This document shows, piece by piece, positions 1 through 5,917 of a DNA stretch of 18,938 nt. Both the position numbers and the translations under genes were made by a program. This DNA comes from Pseudomonadota bacterium (GTDB taxonomy: Bacteria; Desulfobacterota; Desulfovibrionia; Desulfovibrionales; Desulfovibrionaceae), in assembly GCA_023390395.1 (NCBI GenBank), contig JAEWCY010000007.1, positions 1 to 18,938 of the forward strand. The letters run 5' to 3'. The notes under the pieces are model-generated. The model was not told where the DNA came from, made no database searches, and saw nothing but the letters and a program-made list of their open reading frames with translations. Numbering within the stretch: position 1 is the stretch's first letter; each line of letters begins with the position of its first letter.

Positions 1-234
1 GGCCTGGCCCACGGGGCCGTAGAGGGGCCGGCCCTGGAGCGCGGGCGCGGCTGTCGGAGCGGGGGACGCGGGCGGCGCGGAAGACGGCGGCCCGGCCTGG
101 TCGGGATTGTAGTCCGGCGAAGGGTAGGACGTCTCGACGGCCTTGCCCGCCGGAGCGCGGTTCTCCCCGGCGCAGCCGGCGCACAGGCCGGCGACGAAGG
201 CCAGACAGCAGGCCACGGCGCGAAGCTTTTCCAC
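1..234 (-). CDS. Putative lipoprotein, proline/alanine-rich (partial, C-terminus outside window)
   Basis: An open frame of 78 codons runs from a GTG at 234 to the window edge without a stop, so the C-terminus is missing. The GTG is preceded at good spacing by AAGGAGG, which decides the start. The N-terminus has a short basic stretch (EKLR), a hydrophobic core and LCAGC around residues 17-21. Cys21 could be the lipidation site, but the -3 residue is Cys rather than the usual Leu, so the lipobox is imperfect. After it the visible mature part is rich in Pro, Ala and Ser with no recognisable domain. Seen: SD, signal-like N-terminus, low-complexity region. Inferred: envelope lipoprotein. Function unknown. 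It is divergent from the TPR gene across about 120 bp. Confidence 0.6.
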   Translation of the reverse strand, partial: MEKLRAVACCLAFVAGLCAGCAGENRAPAGKAVETSYPSPDYNPDQAGPPSSAPPASPAPTAAPALQGRPLYGPVGQA

Positions 235-354
235 GGCGTCCTCCTTCCCGCCCTCCTCTTTCGACGGCGGCGCAAAGAGCCACGCTACACCAAAGCGCTC
301 CGCCAGGCCATACCCGGCCTTGACAGCCCCCCGCCGCTTTGCCAAGCCCCAGCC

Positions 355-1536
355 ATGCAACGCCTCATGCGCATCCTCGTCGTCGCCGCCTGCCTGGCCG
401 CGCCCGTCGCGGCCCGGGCCATGAGCCTCGACGACCAGCTCTTCTACGGCACGGAATCCTTGTCCCGGGGCCGGTTCGACCAGGCCCTCCAGGCCTTCGC
501 CACAGTCCTGGCCAGCGACCCCCAGAACCCCTACGCCGCCAGCCGCCTGGCCCTGGCCAAGCTCGGGGCCGGCCGGCCGGAGGAGGCCCGAAAGCTCCTG
601 GAAGCCTCGGTCGCCGCCCGGGGCGACGACCTGTTCGCCCTGTGGACGCTCGGCTGCCTGGATCTGTTCGAAGGCAGGCCCGAGGCGGCCGGAAGCCGGT
701 TTTCGGCCATGGCCCAGGCCGATCCGGGCAACGTGCGAAGCCTGGTCGGCCAGGGGCTCGCGGCCGCCGCCACGGGGCGCACGGCCGAGGCCATGGCCTT
801 TCTGGCCAAGGCCCAGCAGGCCGACAGCGCCGACGCCCTGGCCAGGCTCCTTTCGGGGCTGGCCTTCTGGCTGCTCGACGCCCCGGCCAACGCCCGCCTG
901 GAGCTGGAAGCGGCGCTCGAGCTCGAACCCCGCAACACCGCCGCCCTGGACCTGCTCGGGCTCGTGTACAAGCGACTGGGCAAGGTCCCACTGGCCAAAA
1001 GCGCCTGGGAACAGGCCCTGGCCGTGGACGCGGGCGACGCCCGGGCCCGGTTCTTCCTGTCGCGCCTGGCCCAGGACGAAGGGCTGGCCGCCGCCCTGTC
1101 CGACCGGACCGACGAATCCCGCCGGGCCTACGAGCGGGCCCTTTCCATCGACCCGACCAACGCCGCCGCGGCCAAGGCCCTGGGCGTGCCCATCCCCATG
1201 GCCGCGCCGCCGGCCAAGGCCGGCCGGCCGACGGACAGGCCGGCCGGAGAGCCCGAGCGGACCTCCCGGCCCAAGGCCCGGGAAGCGGCGAAACGGCCGG
1301 GCTCCGTCGAGCCGCCAACGCCAGTGACCACGCCCGAAGCGACCCGCCCGGACGGGCAAGCCGCGCCGGACGCCGCCGCGCCCAAGGCGGCGGACAAACC
1401 CAAAAAGAGCCGCAAAAAAGCCGCGCCCGCGCCGGCCACGGACGCCGCGCCGTCGCAGGGCGCACCAGCGACGGAAGCCACGCCTGCGCCAGACGCGCCC
1501 GTCCCGCAGGCTGCGCCGGCCCAGCCCGCTCCCTGA
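355..1536 (+). CDS. Exported tetratricopeptide-repeat protein
   Basis: 393 aa. Residues 1-22 look like a Sec signal peptide (MQRLMR, hydrophobic core, APVAARA) with likely cleavage after Ala22. Residues about 30-270 are alpha-helical TPR-like repeats, recognisable from repeated A-x-x-x-L-x-x-A-L-x-x-x-P patterns such as the segments ending in DPQNP, EPRNT and DPTNA. From about residue 276 to the end the chain is Pro/Ala/Lys-rich low complexity, probably unstructured. TPR domains are protein-interaction scaffolds, so a periplasmic scaffolding or assembly role is inferred. No obvious Shine-Dalgarno precedes ATG 355, and ATG 367 (giving MRILVV) is an alternative start that keeps the signal peptide. 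The next gene follows after 108 bp on the same strand and the first terminator lies after that gene, so co-transcription is likely. Confidence 0.8.
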   Translation: MQRLMRILVVAACLAAPVAARAMSLDDQLFYGTESLSRGRFDQALQAFATVLASDPQNPYAASRLALAKLGAGRPEEARKLLEASVAARGDDLFALWTLGCLDLFEGRPEAAGSRFSAMAQADPGNVRSLVGQGLAAAATGRTAEAMAFLAKAQQADSADALARLLSGLAFWLLDAPANARLELEAALELEPRNTAALDLLGLVYKRLGKVPLAKSAWEQALAVDAGDARARFFLSRLAQDEGLAAALSDRTDESRRAYERALSIDPTNAAAAKALGVPIPMAAPPAKAGRPTDRPAGEPERTSRPKAREAAKRPGSVEPPTPVTTPEATRPDGQAAPDAAAPKAADKPKKSRKKAAPAPATDAAPSQGAPATEATPAPDAPVPQAAPAQPAP

Positions 1537-1644
1537 CGGAACGCGCCGACCACGACGACGCGAGCCGGCCCCCGGTTGACGCCCCGGGCCGGTTCGCGCA
1601 ACCTGTCCCGGCCAACCCCGGAACACCCACGCAAAGGAGGAGGC

Positions 1645-1959
1645 ATGCACCGTTTGCTCATCCCGGCGGCCCTGATCCTGGTCCTTGGCCTGGCGGCCAC
1701 GGCCTCGGCCCAGGGGTTCGCCCCCAAAAACTACGCCGACTGCGTCATGCTCAACGCCAAGCGCGCCGCCTCGCGCGACGGCGGCATGCTCATGCGCCGG
1801 GCCTGCAAGTGCCGCTACCAGGACGCCAAGGCCGAGGAGTGCCGCGTCTATTCCCAGGCCGCCCTGGACTGCATGATCAGCAACCTGGTCACGGCCGAGC
1901 GCGACGAGCAGGCCTGGGGCGTGGAGCGGGCCTGCCGCACCAAGCACCCGGCCCAGTGA
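1645..1959 (+). CDS. Small exported six-cysteine protein, function unknown
   Basis: 104 aa from ATG 1645, chosen because AAAGGAGGAGG sits directly upstream; an in-frame ATG at 1576 lacks such a site and would bury the signal peptide. Residues 1-21 form a clear signal peptide (MHRLLIP, hydrophobic core, ATASA followed by QG). The mature part of about 80 residues has six cysteines (in YADC, ACKC, EEC, LDC and RAC contexts), an even number compatible with three disulfides in the periplasm. There is no CXXCH haem motif, so it is not a c-type cytochrome. The protein is otherwise charged and alpha-helical-looking. I do not recognise the family. It lies 108 bp after the TPR gene and is followed by a strong terminator. 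Confidence 0.75.
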   Translation: MHRLLIPAALILVLGLAATASAQGFAPKNYADCVMLNAKRAASRDGGMLMRRACKCRYQDAKAEECRVYSQAALDCMISNLVTAERDEQAWGVERACRTKHPAQ

Positions 1960-1980
1960 CGCCGCCTGCGCCAACGCCAA

Positions 1981-2015
1981 CGGCCGCCCGGCATCTGCCG
2001 GGCGGCCGTTTTTTT
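1981..2015 (+). terminator. Rho-independent terminator after the six-cysteine protein gene
   Basis: A perfect GC-rich stem (CGGCCGCCCGGC paired with GCCGGGCGGCCG, 12 bp) with an ATCT loop is followed directly by seven T residues at 2009-2015. It lies 21 bp after the stop codon and probably ends the TPR/six-cysteine transcript. Confidence 0.9.
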
Positions 2016-2026
2016 GGTCGCCAACA

Positions 2027-2065
2027 AGAAAGCGGCTCCAGGTCGCCATCCCGGAGCCGCTTTCT
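2027..2065. repeat. Perfect 13-bp inverted repeat
   Basis: AGAAAGCGGCTCC at 2027-2039 is exactly reverse-complementary to 2053-2065, with a 13-nt spacer. It follows the terminator by 11 bp. There is no U-tract on either side, so it is not a standard terminator. It could be an operator or an RNA hairpin. Confidence 0.7.
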
Positions 2066-2190
2066 GAAATGTCCTTTTCGGAGGAAGGATGATTCGCTTT
2101 TAGCAACGTGCGTGCCAACTCCTCGAAAAAAACAAAAAACTACGTTATAACAGAATGTTACAAAACAACCCCTTCCCGATCCCCTGCCCC

Positions 2191-2213
2191 GGCCGCCTTC
2201 AGGGGGCCTTTTT
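2191..2213 (+). terminator. Terminator-like hairpin with no gene directly upstream
   Basis: GGCCGCC, a TTCA loop and GGGGGCC form a 7-bp stem with one G-G mismatch, followed by TTTTT at 2209-2213. The previous gene already has its own terminator at 1981-2015, so this one may end a separate, unannotated transcript. Confidence 0.55.
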
Positions 2214-2245
2214 CGGTACAAATGCTTTTACCTCCCCCGGGAACC

Positions 2246-2269
2246 ACCTGAAAGCCCGTTCAGGTTTTT
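2246..2269 (+). terminator. Second terminator-like hairpin
   Basis: ACCTGAA at 2246-2252 pairs with TTCAGGT at 2259-2265 around a six-base loop, and the T-run covers 2265-2269. The stem is only moderately GC-rich, so termination strength is uncertain. Confidence 0.5.
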
Positions 2270-2308
2270 GTACAGCCTCCGCTCCTTAAAAAATACTTCT
2301 GCAATTCT

Positions 2309-2328
2309 AGCATGCTACAGAGCATGCT
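2309..2328. repeat. Doubled palindrome AGCATGCT
   Basis: Two copies of the self-complementary octamer AGCATGCT are separated by ACAG. They can form an 8-bp hairpin with a tetraloop or act as two dyad sites. They lie about 190 bp before the gene at 2517, so an operator or leader-hairpin role is possible but unproven. Confidence 0.5.
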
Positions 2329-2516
2329 TCCGGCGAGCGTCGCCACTCTCGCAAAGAACGAGGGCCTGGCGTGGTCGTCCCCGAAAGGGTGCGGTACAAA
2401 TCCTTGTCCCCGGAGCCCCCGGGCGTCCGCCGCGCCAGGGACGCGGACGACGCAACCATCGCGACGCCGCCGACGACACAACGGCAGGCCCGAATCTGGC
2501 GGCCGAGGAGCGTGTC

Positions 2517-3224
2517 ATGGAATTTCACGTCGCGGTGGAGGGAAGGCCCGTTTTCCGTTTCACCACGCCGGACCTGCCCATCCCCATCGCGGCGATGCCC
2601 TGCCGCGACGGCGCGCCGTGCCTGGCCGCGCGCCTGGCCGGCGGCTGCCTGGCCCAGGCGGCCGTGGTCCCGGTGCTGACGGGCCTTTCTGGGGTGCTGT
2701 CCCATGAACGCGCCCGGGTCGTCTGCCAGGCGGGCGGGAAAACGCATTTTTCCGAGGAAACGGGACAGCGGGCCGTCTTCCGGCTGCTGCTGGCCGGGAT
2801 GCAGTATTCGGGCTGCCCGTTTTTCAGCCTGTTCGCCAGGGTGCCGGCCGGCGCGCCGCTGCCAAGCGTCTATGCGGCCTTCGCCAGACTCCTGCGCGCC
2901 CTGTCCCGCGACGCGGGGGGACGCTCCCCGCTCTCCCCGGAAGCACTCGCCACGCGACTGGAACGGGAAGTGGAAGGCCGCCTCGTCCCTGTCCTGGAAG
3001 AGGCCAGACGTCACGCACGGGGAGACGCCGGCGTCAACGCCGTACTCCTCATGCTCAACGGCGTTCACCTGGCCGCGGACTGGGCCAGGCGCAAAGGCCC
3101 GGGCCAGGCCGTCCGTCCCGGCGAAACGGCCCGGACCGTCCCTGCTGGCGCTCCGGCGGCTACATCCCCTGGAGCAGGCGGTTGCGCCGACGGCGGGCGA
3201 TCTCGTGCCGGGTCTCCAGGGTGA
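2517..3224 (+). CDS. Hypothetical protein, family not recognised
   Basis: 235 aa from ATG 2517, chosen because GAGGAG lies eight bases upstream; the frame stays open further upstream, but that part crosses the doubled palindrome and lacks a good ribosome site. Residues 1-200 look globular, with mixed alpha/beta character and cysteines in the contexts PCRDGAPC, GGC, VVC and SGC. There is no signal peptide and no obvious membrane span, so it is probably cytoplasmic. From about residue 200 the chain turns into Gly/Ala/Pro/Arg-rich low complexity, and this tail overlaps the convergent 80-aa gene by 65 bp. The tail may therefore be a read-through extension or mark an old frameshift. No function is assigned. 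Confidence 0.6.
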   Translation: MEFHVAVEGRPVFRFTTPDLPIPIAAMPCRDGAPCLAARLAGGCLAQAAVVPVLTGLSGVLSHERARVVCQAGGKTHFSEETGQRAVFRLLLAGMQYSGCPFFSLFARVPAGAPLPSVYAAFARLLRALSRDAGGRSPLSPEALATRLEREVEGRLVPVLEEARRHARGDAGVNAVLLMLNGVHLAADWARRKGPGQAVRPGETARTVPAGAPAATSPGAGGCADGGRSRAGSPG

Positions 3225-3402
3225 GCTTCTCCTGCTTGGCCGCGAAGATCTCCTGGGCGTAGCACACGCCGGCCCTGGGGTCCTCGGCGTCCATGAGTTC
3301 GCGCACGCGCTTGGCCGCGGCGGTCTTCTCCGCCTCCAGGGAGGCCAACTCCGCCTCCAGGGCCTTGATCTCGGCCGCCACGTCCTGTTCCTGGCCGCTC
3401 AT
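3160..3402 (-). CDS. 80-aa coiled-coil protein coupled to the dehydrogenase
   Basis: 80 aa. The start codon overlaps the stop codon of the dehydrogenase in the four bases ATGA, a classic translational-coupling arrangement, which fixes the start at 3402 even though the frame is open further upstream. Residues about 7-42 show heptad-like spacing of hydrophobic residues among Glu, Lys and Ala (VAAEIKALEAELASLEAEK), predicting a coiled coil. A DPRAGVCYAQ segment follows and the C-terminus is basic (ARRRRNR). No catalytic motif is visible. Its only strong clue is context: it is probably made together with the dehydrogenase. A small oligomerisation or partner role is inference. Confidence 0.75.
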   Translation of the reverse strand: MSGQEQDVAAEIKALEAELASLEAEKTAAAKRVRELMDAEDPRAGVCYAQEIFAAKQEKLTLETRHEIARRRRNRLLQGM

Positions 3403-4766
3403 GCGTCCTCCACGATGATGGACTTGATGTTGCAAAATTCCGTGAGCCCCCAGCGGGCCAGTTCCCGGCCGTAGCCCGAGCGCTTGACCCCGCCGAAGGG
3501 CAGACGGAAATCCGAGCGCGGCACGGCGTTGACCGCCACCATGCCGGCCTCGATGCGCCGGGCCAGGGCCAGGCCGCGCGCCGTGTCCGCCGTCCACACG
3601 CTGGCCCCCAGGCCGTAGGGCGAGGCGTTGGCCAGGGAAAGCGCCTCCTCCTCGTCCCGGGCGGCGACGATGGCGGCCACCGGGCCGAAAAGCTCCTCGT
3701 CGAAGGCCGGCATGCCCGGCCGCACGCCGGTCAAAAGCGTGGGCGCGTAGAAGAACCCCGGCCCGGGCAGGCGATTCCCGCCCAGGACGCAGCGCGCGCC
3801 CATGGCCACGGATTCGCGCACCTGGCGGTCGAGGTTTTGGAGCAGGTCCTCCCGGGCCAGGGGGCCGACGGTGACGGCCGGGTCGGTGGGGTCGCCCGGC
3901 ACGTGGGCGGCCAATCGCCCGGCCAGGCGGTCGGTGAACTCGGCCAGAAGCGGCGCTTCGACGATGAAGCGCTTGGCCGCGATGCAGGCCTGGCCGCAGG
4001 CGCGCATGCGGGCCGTCTCGGCCGCGGCGCAGCAGTCGCCGAGCGCGGCGTCGGCCAGGACGATGAAGGGGTCGGCCCCGCCGAGCTCCATGACCGCCTT
4101 TTTCACGGCCGCGCCGGCGAGCCCCCCTACGGCCGCGCCGGCCCGGGCCGAGCCCGTGAGCGTCACGCCGCGCACGGCCGGATGGTTGATGGCCTCGGCC
4201 ACCAGGGCCTCGGGAACGCGCAGCAGGGAAAACACGCCGCCCGGCAGGCCGGCTTCCTCAAAAAGCGCCTCCAGGGCCAGGGACGCGCCGGTGACGTTGG
4301 CCGCGTGCTTGACGGCCACGGCGTTGCCGGCGGCAAGGAGCGGCACGGCGGCGCGCAGCACCTGCCAGTAGGGGAAATTCCAGGGCATGACCGCCAGGAT
4401 GACCCCCAGCGGCTCGTAGACGACCATGCGCCGGCCGGTCTCGCACGGGAGCGCCTCGGGCGCGAGCCAGCGCGGGCTCATCTTGGCGTAGAACCGGCAG
4501 GCCCTGGCGCAGCGGCGCACCTCGGCCCGGGACTCGGGCAAAAGCTTGCCCATCTCGCGCGTGGCCAGGCCGGCCAAAAACTCCACCCGCTCCTCGATGC
4601 GGTCGGCCAGGCGGGACAGCACGGCCAGGCGTTCGTCCAGGGGCACGTCGCGCCAGCGCGCCTGGGCCGCGGCGCACTCGTCCAGCACCTGCCCGGCGGC
4701 CGGGGCGTCGAAGGCGGGATAGCGGGCCAGGGTCTGGCCGTTGGTCGGATTGATGCTGACGAACAT
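3399..4766 (-). CDS. sad: NAD(P)-dependent succinate-semialdehyde dehydrogenase (Sad/YneI type)
   Basis: 455 aa, normal for the aldehyde dehydrogenase superfamily. Start is ATG 4766 (MFVSINPTNG), which matches the N-terminus of E. coli Sad/YneI; the in-frame ATG 69 bases upstream adds an unrelated tail. Visible motifs: PWNFPYWQ with Asn130, Lys153 in the cofactor-binding VKHA segment, TGSARAG around 204-210, general base Glu227 in MELGGADPF, catalytic Cys261 in GQACIAAKRF, and EELFGPVAA at 357-365. The reaction is NAD(P)-dependent oxidation of an aldehyde to the acid; succinate semialdehyde is the family's usual substrate, but related semialdehydes cannot be excluded. Cytoplasmic. It is divergent from a LysR regulator and overlaps the 80-aa gene by 4 bp. 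Confidence 0.9.
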   Translation of the reverse strand: MFVSINPTNGQTLARYPAFDAPAAGQVLDECAAAQARWRDVPLDERLAVLSRLADRIEERVEFLAGLATREMGKLLPESRAEVRRCARACRFYAKMSPRWLAPEALPCETGRRMVVYEPLGVILAVMPWNFPYWQVLRAAVPLLAAGNAVAVKHAANVTGASLALEALFEEAGLPGGVFSLLRVPEALVAEAINHPAVRGVTLTGSARAGAAVGGLAGAAVKKAVMELGGADPFIVLADAALGDCCAAAETARMRACGQACIAAKRFIVEAPLLAEFTDRLAGRLAAHVPGDPTDPAVTVGPLAREDLLQNLDRQVRESVAMGARCVLGGNRLPGPGFFYAPTLLTGVRPGMPAFDEELFGPVAAIVAARDEEEALSLANASPYGLGASVWTADTARGLALARRIEAGMVAVNAVPRSDFRLPFGGVKRSGYGRELARWGLTEFCNIKSIIVEDA

Positions 4767-4896
4767 GGGGTTTGGCTCGCGGACGCCGGTGCGCCGGGAG
4801 GAGAGACCTCTACCGCTTTTGCGCCCCCAAGCCAAGCGCGCCCAAGCGGCGGCCGCAAGGGCGCGGGACGGGACGCGCCTCCGGCCGCCCGCCCGG

Positions 4897-4915
4897 CGTT
4901 CGGGAACCGCGAACG
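4897..4915. promoter_or_regulatory. Candidate LysR-type operator
   Basis: CGTTCG, seven bases and CGAACG form a perfect 6-bp dyad containing T-N11-A (T4900 to A4912), the general consensus for LysR-family sites. It sits in the 224-bp divergent spacer between the dehydrogenase and the LysR gene, 76 bp before the regulator's start, where such a site is expected. Confidence 0.5.
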
Positions 4916-4990
4916 TTGCGGCGGGCCCCGATGCGGGCTAGTCTTGCCGCGACCGCCAATACCGGCCCAACGCATTCCGGGAAACCGAAC

Positions 4991-5917
4991 ATGCTCGATC
5001 CCTGGCAGTTGCGCACCTTCCTGGCCGCGGCCGAGAGCCTGTCCTTCCGCCAGGCGGCCAGGGAGCTGTCCCTGGCCCCGTCCACGGTCACGGCCCAGAT
5101 CAAGGCCCTGGAGGACGCCCTCGGCGTGCCGCTTTTCCGGCGACGCCGCGGCGGCACGGCCCCCACCGAGCACGGCCGCCGGCTCATGGGCCTGGCCCGC
5201 CGGCTGCTCGACCTGGAGGCCGAGATCCGCCGGGACGTGCGCCGGGAGGGCGAGGCCTGCCCGGAGCTGGCCGTGCGCCTGTCCGAGAGCCTGGGCCTGG
5301 CCGTGGCGCCCCATGCCGTGGCCGTCCTGCGGGAGCGCCACCCCCGCACGCGCCTGGTCCTGGCCACCCACTCCCGGCAGGGCATGGCCGGGGAGCTGCG
5401 CCAGGGCGTCATGGACCTGGGGCTGCACCTGGGCGAGCCCTTCGCCGCCGAAGGCGTGGTCATGGAGGAGATCCACCGGGAGCCGCTTTGCGTCGTGGTC
5501 CGGCCGGACGCGCCCGAGGCGCGCCTGGAGGCGGCGGGACCGCGCGAACTGGCCGGGCGGGAGCTTTTCGTCACGCGCCACGTCTGGAACGCCCGCCGGC
5601 GCATCGAGGCCGCCCTGGAGCGGGACGGGGCGCGCCTTGGCGCGGTGGTCGCCTGCACCAGCCTGCCGGTGATCCTGCGCTGCGTGGCCGCCGGGCAGGG
5701 CTTCGCCGTGGCCCCCTGGCTGGCCGTGCACCAGGCCCAGGCGGCCGGGGAGCTCGTCGCCCTGCCCTGGGCCGGGGAGGCGCTTTTCGCGCCGGTCCTG
5801 GTCGTGCGCCGCCAGGGCTCCCGGCCGAGTCCCGCTGCCGAGGCCTTTCTCCAGGGCGTCCGGGAGGCCCTGGCCGCCCTGCCCCCGCCGCCCCGGGCGC
5901 TCGTCGTGCGTCCTTAG
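4991..5917 (+). CDS. LysR-family transcriptional regulator
   Basis: 308 aa, typical for the family. Start ATG 4991 gives MLDPWQLRTFLAAAESLSF, the standard LysR N-terminus; the frame is open upstream but nothing there belongs to the domain. Residues about 3-60 form the winged helix-turn-helix (RQAARELSLAPSTVTAQIKA followed by LEDALGVPLFRR). Residues about 90-295 form the periplasmic-binding-like effector domain. Members of this family bind dyads with a T-N11-A core, often activate a divergent neighbour and repress themselves. The neighbour here is the Sad-type dehydrogenase, so it is the likely target; the effector is unknown. Its stop shares a 4-bp TTAG with the convergent FAD oxidoreductase. 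Confidence 0.9.
   Translation: MLDPWQLRTFLAAAESLSFRQAARELSLAPSTVTAQIKALEDALGVPLFRRRRGGTAPTEHGRRLMGLARRLLDLEAEIRRDVRREGEACPELAVRLSESLGLAVAPHAVAVLRERHPRTRLVLATHSRQGMAGELRQGVMDLGLHLGEPFAAEGVVMEEIHREPLCVVVRPDAPEARLEAAGPRELAGRELFVTRHVWNARRRIEAALERDGARLGAVVACTSLPVILRCVAAGQGFAVAPWLAVHQAQAAGELVALPWAGEALFAPVLVVRRQGSRPSPAAEAFLQGVREALAALPPPPRALVVRP

Larger units (their letters stand above)
2016..2516. other. 500-bp gene-free, hairpin-rich, AT-richer interval
   Basis: No convincing coding frame lies here. The only well-placed Shine-Dalgarno (CGGAGGAAGG) leads to ATG 2089, which opens a four-codon frame. The interval is visibly less GC-rich than its surroundings, especially about 2080-2310. It holds a perfect 13-bp inverted repeat, two terminator-like hairpins, a doubled 8-bp palindrome and two copies of CGGTACAAAT (2214-2223 and 2392-2401). 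It may contain a small RNA gene and the long leader of the gene at 2517. No transcript boundary can be fixed from sequence alone. Confidence 0.6.

Noticed and set aside
320..348. TTGACA at 320-325 as the -35 of a promoter for the TPR gene
   Set aside because: No acceptable -10 lies 16-18 bp downstream, and the implied transcription start would fall on the start codon.
1565..1592. CCGGCCC/GGGCCGG inverted repeat between TPR and six-cysteine genes as a terminator
   Set aside because: It is not followed by a T-run, and such GC dyads are common in this background.
2089..2103. Four-codon leader peptide frame (MIRF) behind a strong ribosome-binding sequence
   Set aside because: It is too short to support, with no downstream coding gene within reach for attenuation.
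339..2150. 603-aa open frame across the TPR and six-cysteine genes
   Set aside because: Arg/Pro/Gly-rich translation with no domain; a GC-driven shadow of the real frames that also runs through the terminator at 1981-2015.
1889..2221. 110-aa minus-strand frame in the gene-free gap
   Set aside because: It reads through the terminator stem and inverted repeat, has no ribosome site and has a non-protein-like composition.
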